Origin: CAVOGJ01 sp963700865
GTDB taxonomy: Bacteria > Planctomycetota > Planctomycetia > Pirellulales > Pirellulaceae
Direction of reading: 5' to 3'
Assembly (NCBI GenBank): GCA_963700865.1
Contig: CAVOZC010000009.1
Location: forward strand, 58,374-122,373
DNA: 64,000 nucleotides
Shown: positions 38,214 to 46,885 of the stretch, piece after piece
How positions within the stretch are numbered: the first letter of the stretch is position 1
How the letters are laid out: every line of letters starts with the position of its first letter
Notes under the pieces: model-generated
Database searches by the model: none
The model's input: the letters and a program-made list of their open reading frames with translations, nothing else
Told to the model about the DNA's origin: nothing
Translations under genes and position numbers: made by a program

Positions 38214-38229
38214 TGGCACGACGCTTGCT
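38214..38229 (+). promoter_or_regulatory. Sigma-54 (-24/-12) promoter of the htrA-like gene
   Basis: TGGCACGACGCTTGCT matches every defined position of the consensus TGGCACG-N4-TTGCW, with GG at 38215-38216 and GC at 38227-38228. Transcription would begin near 38240, leaving a leader of about 40 bases before the start at 38281. The gene order (HtrA, sensor kinase, NtrC-type activator) supports it. Confidence 0.75.
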
Positions 38230-38280
38230 GTTATTGCCAGCACTGGATTTTCGCACGTTACTTCCACAAGGAACGGGTTC

Positions 38281-39501
38281 ATGAAGAGCAACAGCAATGA
38301 ACGATATTCCCTGGCCATGATCACCTTGCTGATCTGCGCCTCGTCGCTAACCGCCCAATCGCAGATGGGAACGAAGGTGCCCCCTCGTTCGACCGCCGCG
38401 AGCATTCACGGAGAGATGTCGACGGACCAGGCCCTGGCGGCGGCGAAAGGGCTCTCGCAGGCCTTCCGTCAGGTTTCGGAGCGACTCCTGCCGTCGGTCG
38501 TGTCCATTGAAACCTCGCCCAAGATGGCGCGAGTCGATACTCGCCAGGGGCCGTCCGCGGTGCCAGAACCTGCGCAAAACCCCTTCCAAGGGACTCCGTG
38601 GGAGGATTTGTTTCGTGGCGGCACGTTGGAAGCTCCCGCCGAAGGCAGCCGGCCGGCGCCTCGAGGTATGGGTTCGGGCGTGGTGATCGACCCTGCCGGA
38701 GTCATCCTCACGAACAACCATGTCGTGGCCGGCGGCGGCGACATCATGGTCCGCTTGGCGGATGGTCGTGAATTCCCGGCGATCGGCGTGTGGACCGATC
38801 CACAGTCCGACGTGGCGATTGTCAAGATCGAGACGGGGGATCGCCTGGTCGCCGCGCGGATGGGAAATAGTGATGCAGTCGAGATTGGCGATTGGGTGCT
38901 GGCGTTGGGTCAACCGTTCGGACTGGAAAGCACCGTGACCGCTGGTATCATTAGTGCCAAACATCGGGGAATTGGTATTGCGGATCGTGAAAATTTTCTG
39001 CAAACCGATGCGGCGATCAACCCTGGTAATAGTGGCGGACCCCTGGTAAACCTGGACGGCGAGATCGTGGGGATCAACACCGCCATTTCATCTCGCAGCG
39101 GAGGTAGTGACGGCATTGGCTTTGCGATCCCCGTCAATCAGGTTCGTTGGGTCGCCGACCAATTGGCTCGACAAGGAACCGTGCATCGGGCTTATCTGGG
39201 AGTCGGGATTCGGCCGATTACGCAAGATATCGCTGCCGAATTGCACCTCAAGCCACGAGAAGGCGTGGTCGTGACCGAGGTGTATCCTGATACGCCGGCT
39301 GCCCGCACCGGACTGCGGCCAGGAGACGTGATTGTCGAGTTTGCGGGGAGTGACATTACTTCCCCGCAAGTGCTACAGCTCGTGGTGGAACAGGCGGAGT
39401 TGGGAAGGCAACACCGCATGAAAGTAATCCGGAATGGAATGCCGACGACTCTAAAGTTTACGGCGGAGGAATTGCCGAGCGATTTTCTCAGCCAACGGTA
39501 G
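38281..39501 (+). CDS. Exported HtrA/DegP-like serine protease with one PDZ domain
   Basis: A 406-residue protein with AAGGA 8 bases before the ATG. A signal peptide (LAMITLLICASSLTAQS) is followed by the trypsin-fold domain. The triad is His in ILTNNHVV (about residue 146), Asp in PQSDVAIVKI (about 176) and Ser in NPGNSGGPLVN (about 251). A single PDZ domain follows (AYLGVGIRPITQDIA, GVVVTEVYPDTPAARTGLRP, GDVIVEFAG). It is a quality-control protease or chaperone acting outside the cytoplasmic membrane. A sigma-54 promoter precedes it, a strong terminator follows (39553-39593), and a two-component system lies next on the same strand. Confidence 0.95.
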   Translation: MKSNSNERYSLAMITLLICASSLTAQSQMGTKVPPRSTAASIHGEMSTDQALAAAKGLSQAFRQVSERLLPSVVSIETSPKMARVDTRQGPSAVPEPAQNPFQGTPWEDLFRGGTLEAPAEGSRPAPRGMGSGVVIDPAGVILTNNHVVAGGGDIMVRLADGREFPAIGVWTDPQSDVAIVKIETGDRLVAARMGNSDAVEIGDWVLALGQPFGLESTVTAGIISAKHRGIGIADRENFLQTDAAINPGNSGGPLVNLDGEIVGINTAISSRSGGSDGIGFAIPVNQVRWVADQLARQGTVHRAYLGVGIRPITQDIAAELHLKPREGVVVTEVYPDTPAARTGLRPGDVIVEFAGSDITSPQVLQLVVEQAELGRQHRMKVIRNGMPTTLKFTAEELPSDFLSQR

Positions 39502-39552
39502 ACCGCAGCACTGGGTGTCTCCTTTTCGGAACAGGAGGAGTCCCTTGGATAG

Positions 39553-39593
39553 CCGACGTCGAACGCGTCCCCCGCGTTCGGCGTTGGTTTTTT
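39553..39593 (+). terminator. Strong intrinsic terminator after htrA
   Basis: CCGACGTCGAACGCG (39553-39567) pairs over all 15 positions, two of them G-T, with CGCGTTCGGCGTTGG (39573-39587), around a TCCCC loop. Six T follow directly (39588-39593). It separates htrA from the sensor kinase gene, which therefore needs its own promoter or read-through. Confidence 0.88.
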
Positions 39594-39699
39594 CAGAATT
39601 GGAACATCGCAGCCCCAGCGAATGCTCGTGCCGCATGCCACGATGGGACGCCGATGTCCCCTGGCCCGGCGCGTATCTGGCTGGTTAGGAATTTGACCT

Positions 39700-41162
39700 A
39701 TGAAGCTGGCATCAAAGTTCGTTTTGCTGTGCCTATTGGTGACAACCGTCACCCTTGCGTGTTTGAGCTATTTCAACATCCGTCGCGAAGCCGAGGAATT
39801 TCAGGAGGATCATGAACACTTGGCGGCGGAATTGGCCTTGGCGTTGCAACCGCTCATGAGCGATGCGTGGAAGCGAGGGGGGCACGCGGCGTTGGCAGCG
39901 ACCGTGCGTGATTGTTCTCTTGCGTTGCAGGATGTTGAGCTGCGTTACATTCGTTTTGATCGACCCTCGGCCAGGCCGACGAATACCTTCGCGCCAATGC
40001 AAAAAATCGTCGAGCGGACAGACCTGGGAGTGCCACTGACGGTGACATTCGCGGATGCACAGGGATTACGTAACGTGAGCACATATGTCCCCGTGGGTTT
40101 AACTGGCGTGCGGGGCGGGCTGGAAGTTTCGCAAACCATGGAGGAGGTCGAGGATCGTGCTCTGGAGACCATGGGAACAAGCCTGCTGTCACTGACCGGC
40201 GCCTGCTTGCTCTGCGCTGGGGTGATTGTGCTCGGAGGGATTCGCATGATCGGTCAACCGCTTCAACAGCTGATCCAAAAGACTCAACGCATCGGGCGAG
40301 GTGACTTGAGTGGACCCTTGGAATTGCGCAGTGCTGCCGAATTGAATCAGTTGGCCACCGCATTGAACGAAATGTGCGACCAACTCCATGCCCAGCAGGA
40401 GCGCATCGCGATGGAGACCGCCTCTCGTTCCCTGGCGGAACATCGGCTCCGGCACGCGGACCGGTTAAATACCGTGGGTCGGCTGGCCGCTGGCATCGCC
40501 CATGAGATGGGCACGCCATTGAACGTGATTTCGGGCCGCGCCGGATTGATCGCTGCCGGCCGACTCTCCGCCGACGAGCTCCAACCAAGTCGCCGCCACC
40601 ATCAAAGCCGAGGCCGATCGCATTGCCGAGGTCATCCGAGAGCTGCTCGACTTTGCCCGCCACAATCGGCCACAGCGAGCCTGGAATGATCTCGGCCAAG
40701 TCGTGCGGCAAACGGTCGACTTGCTGAAATTCACGGCCGCCAGGCAGCAAACGGCGGTGACCGTCACAGCCGCCGGCGATGATTTCAAGGCCTTTGTGGA
40801 CGCAGGACAACTGCAGCAAGTGTTCTCAAACGTGATCGTCAACGCCTTGCAGTCCCTTTCCAAAGATGGTCAAGTCAACATCCGTCTGTCTGAGGAGCAG
40901 GCCACGCCACCGCCCGAAGTCGACGCCCGATCGGGGGCTTACTTTCGCATTGATATTCAGGATACCGGACCTGGCATCCCGATCGCGGAGCGTGAGCAGA
41001 TTCTTTGAGCCCTTTTACACGACCAAAGAAGTCGGATACGGCACGGGCTTGGGGCTGTCCATTGCGTACGGAATTGTCCGTGAGCATGATGGGTGGATGG
41101 AAGTGAGCGGCGAGCCAGGGGAGGGGTGTTGTTTTTCGATTTTCCTGCCCCGCAATTCTTAA
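39700..41162 (+). CDS. Membrane sensor histidine kinase, two frameshifts
   Basis: A 486-residue kinase after correction. The first helix (FVLLCLLVTTVTLACLSYF), an external sensor part of about 130 residues and the second helix (LLSLTGACLLCAGVIVLGGI) are followed by a HAMP linker. HisKA has AAGIAHEMGTPLNVISG with the phosphorylated His near residue 268. The ATPase domain has FSNVIVNALQSL (N box), IDIQDTGPGIP (G1), FEPFYTTKEVG and GTGLGLSIAYGIV (G2). One extra C near 40580-40586 and one extra T near 41001-41006 break the frame. It phosphorylates the sigma-54 activator encoded 18 bases downstream; the signal it senses is unknown, but the neighbouring HtrA suggests envelope damage. Confidence 0.9.
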
Positions 41163-41180
41163 AAAAAACGGAATTGACTG

Positions 41181-42569
41181 ATGAACACACGTTCCCAGTT
41201 GGGCGGTATGGCCAGTCGGGTGTTGATCGTCGATGACGAGAGAAGCATGTGCGAACTGATCGCCACCGATCTACGGTTGCGCGATGTCAGCTCGTCGTGG
41301 TGTACTTCCGCCGCCGAGGCTCTGCGATGCGTTGGTGAGCAGGAATTTGACGTCATTCTCTCGGATGTTCGCATGCCTGGGACGACCGGCCTGCAGCTAT
41401 GCGAGCAATTAACCGGCAATCGCCCGGATATCCCGGTGATTGTCATGACGGCGTTCGGGAGCATGGAAACGGCGATCGAGGCGATGCGGGCGGGTGCCTA
41501 TGATTTTGTGACAAAGCCGATTGAGATGGACATGCTCGCGCTGTCCATCGCCCGAGCGACACGACATCGGCGATTGCAACAGCAGGTGCAGGTGCTCAGC
41601 GCGGCCGTCAAGCGGGCTGAGCGGTTTGGCGACATGCTGGGCGACAGCTCGATCATGCAGGAATTGTACGGTCAGTTGCAACGGGTTTCCGACTCGGAAG
41701 CATCCGTGTTGATCAGTGGCGAAAGCGGTACCGGTAAGGAACTCGTGGCAAGATCGATTCACAGTCACAGTCGCCGCAGCGAAATGCCTTTCGTGGCCGT
41801 CAATTGCGCGGCGTTATCAGAGACGCTGCTGGAAAGTGAGCTCTTTGGCCATGCGAAAGGCGCGTTCACGGATGCCCGGAACGAACGCAAGGGACTGTTC
41901 CTCGAGGCGGAGCGAGGCACCCTGTTACTCGACGAAATGGGCGACATGCCGATGGTCATGCAGGTCAAGTTGCTACGGGCTTTAGAAGAAAATCGAGTCC
42001 GACCGGTGGGAAGTGATAAAGAAGTTCCCTTCGATGTGCGGGTCCTGACCGCCACGAATAAGGACCTCGAGTCCGCGGTGGCGGAGGGCCGTTTTCGTGA
42101 AGACCTCTACTATCGCATCAATGTGATCCAGATCGAATTGCCGCCGCTACGTGCCCGCGGTACCGATATTCTGCTACTGGCCCAGCATTTTATGAGGCAA
42201 TTTTCGGAGCGATCGGCGAAGCCGATCGTCGGCATCTCCGAGCCCGCGGCGGAGAAGTTACTCACGTATTCCTGGCCTGGCAATATTCGTGAATTACGCA
42301 ACGTGATGGAACGGGCCGTCGCGCTGACGCGTTATGATCGCCTTGCGGTCGAAGACCTGCCGGACAAGATTCGAGATTACAAGAGTTCCCAGGTTTTCAT
42401 CGGCGGCGATGATCCCTCCGAACTGGTTCCGATGGAGGAGATCGAACGTCGATATGTGCTGCACGTTTTGGAAACCGTCGAGCAAAATCGCACGCTGGCC
42501 GCACGCATTCTGGGCTTCGATCGAAAGACGCTCTATCGAAAACTTCGACAGTACGGCATTGATGAGTGA
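41181..42569 (+). CDS. Sigma-54-dependent response regulator, NtrC family
   Basis: A 462-residue protein with three domains. The receiver (about 12-125) has VLIVDDERSM, the phosphorylated Asp in VILSDVRMPG (about residue 62), and TAFGSMETAIEAM with KP at the end. The AAA+ domain has Walker A GESGTGKE (about 180), Walker B LLLDEMGDM and FREDLYYRINV with the arginine finger region. The sigma-54 contact loop reads GAFTDA instead of GAFTGA (about 227). The Fis-type HTH ends the protein (RTLAARILGFDRKTLYRKLRQYG). It activates sigma-54 promoters when phosphorylated; htrA, whose upstream region has such a promoter, is the nearest candidate target. Confidence 0.95.
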   Translation: MNTRSQLGGMASRVLIVDDERSMCELIATDLRLRDVSSSWCTSAAEALRCVGEQEFDVILSDVRMPGTTGLQLCEQLTGNRPDIPVIVMTAFGSMETAIEAMRAGAYDFVTKPIEMDMLALSIARATRHRRLQQQVQVLSAAVKRAERFGDMLGDSSIMQELYGQLQRVSDSEASVLISGESGTGKELVARSIHSHSRRSEMPFVAVNCAALSETLLESELFGHAKGAFTDARNERKGLFLEAERGTLLLDEMGDMPMVMQVKLLRALEENRVRPVGSDKEVPFDVRVLTATNKDLESAVAEGRFREDLYYRINVIQIELPPLRARGTDILLLAQHFMRQFSERSAKPIVGISEPAAEKLLTYSWPGNIRELRNVMERAVALTRYDRLAVEDLPDKIRDYKSSQVFIGGDDPSELVPMEEIERRYVLHVLETVEQNRTLAARILGFDRKTLYRKLRQYGIDE

Positions 42570-42620
42570 AGGGCCCTGCATGGGATCTCCCCGTTCCGTG
42601 GCGCCGCGAGAGGAGTCGCG

Positions 42621-44996
42621 TCAGTCGCGGACGGCTGCTGGCGCTGCCGATGGCTGGGTTTTTCCGCCGACAAACCGCCATTGGCCGGCCCCGATCTGAA
42701 ATCGAACCTTAGCCGCCGCTCGTTGGAGTGGCCGCACGGACGTTTCGCCTGCGGTCGCAACGCCCGCTGGCCAGATCACATCACCATTGACGCGAACTAC
42801 GTCATTCCATGGGTCGGGCACCTCGACGATGGCCTGGGTGGCGAATGGAACGGTGACGCCTAATTCCCAGGCATCCGCCAATTGTCTCGCCTCAATCGTG
42901 ATTTTTCCGGCCGCGGAGGCCACGCTGGCTTTCACGAAGCGGAGATGTGCCAATTGCGGAGAGACGACAAACGACCGATAAGCGGGTTCAAGCGGACGGA
43001 TGCCGGCAACGTATTGCGACAGCAGGATTAATGGTCCACCGCTCCACGCGTGGTTATAGCTGCCGCCGCCAAATCCTTCGCTGCCGACACCCCAGCCTTC
43101 CCAGAGGGTGGTTAACGAACTATCGACCATCCGCTGATAGCGACGCTTCATACGGTCGACGGCATCCTGGGCATGCCCGATGCGAAAGAGTGCCTCCAGC
43201 ACGTATTTTTCCATATAGGGACTTGCATGTTGCTGCCGCAAAAGCACTTCGCGGATTGCCGGATACGCCGCCGGATCGGCCAAGCCGCTGATAACGGCCA
43301 GGGCGTGTCCCCGCTCGTCGGTCGCGCCCGCATACGACGGCGAGCGATAGTGCTTACCGGTCCAGAAGGTGCGGTGAAACGTGGCTTGCAATCGAGCCAA
43401 GCGCGCGTCTGCCTGTTCCGCATCCTCGGCGTGACCGAGGAGCAGTGCCATCTCGCGCAGCCCCTGCAGCGCCAGGGAGTACCAGGTGTTGTAGAGAAGA
43501 GGCATGTCCTTATTGTCGCCCCAATCGCCCCACGTCCAGCCGCCGGTTCGCTCGATGACCAAGTCATTATCGCCGAGCTGCCATACGTCGAACAAATATT
43601 TCCGCACGGCCGGATAGGCATATGCCATCGTGGCGCGATCGCCCGTGTGGAAGTAGTACGTCCAAAATCCCTGTTTACCGACGCTGGCCAACATTTGCAG
43701 CGGCAACTCCTGATCCCAATTGCCAGCGGGCACCGGCGCATAGAGCGTGCCATCCGCTTTTCTCCAATCGACCAACTCGCGGATGGCTTTGCGTGAGAGC
43801 AAATCGCTCTGCCGGTCAAGGCAATATTGGGCTTGCAGCAACTCTAAGGTGATATCGCCCCACCATTGAGCCCGCTCGCGACCTGGACAGTCCGCAAATC
43901 CGTCGCGCATCTCGAGGTAGAGTGTGCGACGCGATTTTTCCCAAAGTCGATTTAAGAAAGGATCATCACAGGAGAACTCGCCCGCAAATTCGCTCGCATA
44001 GCCTGACTCGCGGTATTTCAAGGCCAGAATGCGGACACCGGCCGGGATTTGATAATGTACTTCGTGGCCATTCATCCACCCTGGGGATTCGTAATCCTGG
44101 ATGCCTTCTCGCGTGACATACTCGGCTCGCACATTGGGTTCGCCGCCACCACGGTAGTTGTCGGTCCGCATGTCGATGACCAGACCGGCGGGCGCGTTGA
44201 TCCGCAGATACGGCGTGATTTGTGCGTTGTACGGCAATTTGGCTACCACCGTTTGACCGGTTCCCTCGCGGGGAAACTCGCCCACGTTTTCGTAATCCCG
44301 CACGTCGCCGACCTTCCAAGCGGGAATCGGTCGTTCGATCAGTCGGTGCCAAGGAGCGGTCGGAGGTAGTCCGAAGAGGGCAGCGAATGGCCACGTGCTG
44401 TCATCATAGTCCGCTTCCTGCCAGCCACGCAGTTCTCGCCGCGCATCGTAGCGAATGTTCGATTCCGGCAGTCGGTAATTCGGCCGCGGTTCCTCCGTCT
44501 CTTCAAAGGCTGGATGGATCGTGCATTTCCACGTGGCGTCGCTCAGCCACCATGCGTCTCCCACGTGAGCCTCAAAGACCAACCCCGCTTGGCCGCTGTC
44601 TTTGTGCGAAAAACCGTGCTTGCCAAAATACCAGACGAGTATCGCAATGGTGTTTTCACCGTCGTTCAGATAGGGGCCGATCGATACGGCATCAAAGTAC
44701 GTATCCATAGGATTCGGCCCGCGCTTCAGTTGGCCTTCAAAGACGACCTGTCGCCCATTGATCCACAACCAGTACTTTGAGTCGCAGGCGATGCGAGCCA
44801 GGACGTCAGCGGCAGGTGCCGCCGCGGGAAATGACTTGCGAAACACCAACCAGCGATTGGTCCGGCTGAGCGGGAGCGGGGTTGCTGGGGTCGTGGTCAC
44901 GGGGTCCGTGGACACTCCGATCCACTGTGCTCGCCAGTCGCCGGATTCGGCTGCGGGGGCGGATATTCCATGCCCCATGGCGGCCCAGCAAATCAC
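42621..44996 (-). CDS. Exported alpha-L-rhamnosidase-like glycoside hydrolase (GH78)
   Basis: A frame of 791 residues from a GTG at 44996; the coding sequence seems to extend a little upstream without an ATG. A hydrophobic N-terminus ends near GHGISA. The N-terminal beta domains (IACDSKYWLWINGRQVVFEG) bind carbohydrate. The six-hairpin catalytic domain has DGFADCPGRERAQWWGDITLE, matching the DCPxRERxxWxGD block that carries the catalytic acid residues, then WTWGDWGDNKDMPLLYNTWY and TLWEGWGVGSEGFGGGSYNHAW. It should release terminal rhamnose from polysaccharides outside the cytoplasm. It lies downstream of the HEAT gene on the same strand. Confidence 0.88.
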   Translation of the reverse strand: MICWAAMGHGISAPAAESGDWRAQWIGVSTDPVTTTPATPLPLSRTNRWLVFRKSFPAAAPAADVLARIACDSKYWLWINGRQVVFEGQLKRGPNPMDTYFDAVSIGPYLNDGENTIAILVWYFGKHGFSHKDSGQAGLVFEAHVGDAWWLSDATWKCTIHPAFEETEEPRPNYRLPESNIRYDARRELRGWQEADYDDSTWPFAALFGLPPTAPWHRLIERPIPAWKVGDVRDYENVGEFPREGTGQTVVAKLPYNAQITPYLRINAPAGLVIDMRTDNYRGGGEPNVRAEYVTREGIQDYESPGWMNGHEVHYQIPAGVRILALKYRESGYASEFAGEFSCDDPFLNRLWEKSRRTLYLEMRDGFADCPGRERAQWWGDITLELLQAQYCLDRQSDLLSRKAIRELVDWRKADGTLYAPVPAGNWDQELPLQMLASVGKQGFWTYYFHTGDRATMAYAYPAVRKYLFDVWQLGDNDLVIERTGGWTWGDWGDNKDMPLLYNTWYSLALQGLREMALLLGHAEDAEQADARLARLQATFHRTFWTGKHYRSPSYAGATDERGHALAVISGLADPAAYPAIREVLLRQQHASPYMEKYVLEALFRIGHAQDAVDRMKRRYQRMVDSSLTTLWEGWGVGSEGFGGGSYNHAWSGGPLILLSQYVAGIRPLEPAYRSFVVSPQLAHLRFVKASVASAAGKITIEARQLADAWELGVTVPFATQAIVEVPDPWNDVVRVNGDVIWPAGVATAGETSVRPLQRAAAKVRFQIGAGQWRFVGGKTQPSAAPAAVRD

Positions 44997-45092
44997 GAGC
45001 GAGACGGCTGGCCGCCGTGCAACGTGGAGAGTCGTTGCGGTGAGCGACAGGATCGCACGAAAGTTGAGGGCGTCAGCGATCAGCGTGCCACC

Positions 45093-45608
45093 TCATCCCG
45101 CCGCGGGCGGCTCATTCAGCAGCAACAGTGCCTGGTAGGCCGCCGGTGGGGCTGCCACCGCGGGCTCGGATTCTTCCAGGGCTCTTAGCACGGGGCTGAT
45201 GATCGAGGCGGGCTGCTTAATCTCGTGCAACACGTGGTGTGCCGATTTGCAGAATTCGATGGAAGCGGCTCTTTTCATCAGGCCGCTCAAGGTCATTCTC
45301 AAACCGACGTCGTCCAAGGCGATCAGTCCTTCGGCGGCGACCCACCGCACGTCATTTTCTTCGTCGTCCATGGCGTGCATCAGGGCAGGGGCGGCTGCCG
45401 GATCTGCGATCGCTTGCAGTGCCTTGGCCGCCTCCCAGCGCACCCTGGGACGTGGATGGATCAGCGTCATAACCAGCGCCCTGGTCACTTCTGGACCGCC
45501 CAATTCGATCAGCTTGTTGCGTGACGTCTCGCGTACGGCTGGTTCCTTATCCGCGAGCCGATCAATCAACGTGTCGACCAGATTCGATTCTTCCGCCTTG
45601 GCGTTCAT
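45093..45608 (-). CDS. HEAT-repeat protein
   Basis: A 171-residue protein starting MNAKAEESNLVDTLIDRLAD. Three to four HEAT units are visible: DKEPAVRETSRNKLIELGG, HPRPRVRWEAAKALQAIADP, DEENDVRWVAAEGLIALDD and a looser last one. Such repeats bind proteins or carry phycobilin-lyase-like functions in some groups; nothing here supports the latter. It has no signal peptide. It stops 97 bases before the rhamnosidase start. Confidence 0.85.
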   Translation of the reverse strand: MNAKAEESNLVDTLIDRLADKEPAVRETSRNKLIELGGPEVTRALVMTLIHPRPRVRWEAAKALQAIADPAAAPALMHAMDDEENDVRWVAAEGLIALDDVGLRMTLSGLMKRAASIEFCKSAHHVLHEIKQPASIISPVLRALEESEPAVAAPPAAYQALLLLNEPPAAG

Positions 45609-45782
45609 GCCGTGCTCCGCTCTAACGATGCAATGAATGTTTCTTCACCGGACGATTCATACGGCCGGAAGAGTGTCCCTGCTGTTCCTCAAAAAAGTTC
45701 CCGTGATCGCTAATACATCCCGCGACCGCGGAAGAAGTGGATCAAATTACCGACTCGCCTGCTTCACGTTCACCTTGAACGC

Positions 45783-46142
45783 CTATTCCGCAATCCACGC
45801 TCGTGCCTGATCGATGTTGGCCCGATCAAAGTATTTAATGTTAGCCGTAGTGAAGGGCCGACAAAAAACCGACATCCCTTTTTCCCATTTACTCTCACCG
45901 ACGATCGCGAGACGCTCAATATGGTTGAAGTGTTTCAAATCGAACTTGATGTCTTCCCACATGGCGCCCGCGTCCCAACCGTGAAAATCGTGCATGGCAA
46001 AGAGCACGCGAATCTTGCCGTGCTCCTTGATTTTTTGCTCGGTCATGGGCACGAATTCCTCGTACGCCTCCTTCGTCAGTTTTCCGGAAGCTTCCACTTC
46101 AATAATGTTGCCGACGGCTGATTCCGTAATCGCGAATGACAT
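45783..46142 (-). CDS. SpoIIAA-like (STAS fold) protein
   Basis: A 119-residue protein, MSFAITESAVGNIIEVEASG, with AAAGGACC before the ATG. GKLTKEAYEEFVPMTEQKIKE, VLFAMHDFHGWDAGAMWEDIK and RLAIVGESKWEKGM follow the SpoIIAA-like family closely (STAS-type fold, ending with the conserved KYFDRANIDQARAWI). The role is unknown; members lack the phosphorylated Ser of true anti-anti-sigma factors and may bind lipids or small ligands. The frame is intact. Confidence 0.88.
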   Translation of the reverse strand: MSFAITESAVGNIIEVEASGKLTKEAYEEFVPMTEQKIKEHGKIRVLFAMHDFHGWDAGAMWEDIKFDLKHFNHIERLAIVGESKWEKGMSVFCRPFTTANIKYFDRANIDQARAWIAE

Positions 46143-46380
46143 GCTTGGTCCTTTCTAATTAAAGCGGGCACCTCCGATGATCCCATCTCGCACGAAGGGA
46201 CGCCGGATGGCGCCGGGCCCCCATCATCGCTGGCCTGCCGAGGGCCTCTCCGCTCCCAGTTTACGTGATTGCGGTGAGAGTGATAAGTGTCCACCAAGGT
46301 ATTCCTTTCCCCCGGCAGCGGGCGCTGAGTTCACGCGCGTCGCCCGAGCGTCGGAAAGGACCCAGGTCGAGCGGAGCGGC

Positions 46381-46740
46381 TCATGCCTCTCTGGAGGGCG
46401 CCGCAAAACTGAGTTCGTGACCATCGGGATCGGTGAGATGGAAGAATCGCTCCCCCCATTCTGCGTCGCGTGGCGGATGGTGTGGCTGAAATCCGCTGTC
46501 CGATATCCGTTGGTAAAATTCGTCAACGTCCGTGACATAGAAGATTACGCGCCCCCACCATGCCCATTGGCGTTCGTCCGGTTCGGCGATGAGATTCAAG
46601 TGCGTGGCACCGGCGTGGAGCGTGGTAAAGCGTGCCGCTTCTCCGCCGTAGCGGACAGCAAACCCCAAATCACGATAGAAACGCACGGCTCGTCCCATGT
46701 CGTGGGTCCCCAGGGTGATGGCGCTGATCCGCTCAATCAT
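46381..46740 (-). CDS. VOC (glyoxalase) family protein
   Basis: A 119-residue single VOC domain. MIERISAITLGTHDMGRAVR then FYRDLGFAVRYGGEAARF is the first beta-alpha-beta half. VIFYVTDVDEFYQRISDSGF and FFHLTDPDGHELSFA form the second, with the terminal Glu as metal ligand. The frame is open for 30 codons upstream, but the fold starts at the chosen ATG. The substrate is unknown. It lies about 145 bases after the ATP-grasp gene on the same strand. Confidence 0.85.
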   Translation of the reverse strand: MIERISAITLGTHDMGRAVRFYRDLGFAVRYGGEAARFTTLHAGATHLNLIAEPDERQWAWWGRVIFYVTDVDEFYQRISDSGFQPHHPPRDAEWGERFFHLTDPDGHELSFAAPSREA

Positions 46741-46831
46741 CCAGCGCCCCGTCTGCTGCTTGAGCTCCAGCACGACAGGAACAATGCGGCGCTTCCACAA
46801 AAAGGGCCTCCGAAATCTGGGAAATAGCAAA

Positions 46832-46848
46832 GGCGCCGCTCCGGCGCC
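46832..46848 (-). terminator. Hairpin after the ATP-grasp gene
   Basis: GGCGCCG and CGGCGCC form a perfect 7-base-pair stem around CTC. On the minus strand it is followed by CTTTGCTATTTC, a broken T-rich stretch, 38 bases after the stop of the gene ending at 46886. Confidence 0.45.
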
Positions 46849-46885
46849 ACGAACGTTGGGGGACAGCCTTCGAACCTGGTGGCGA

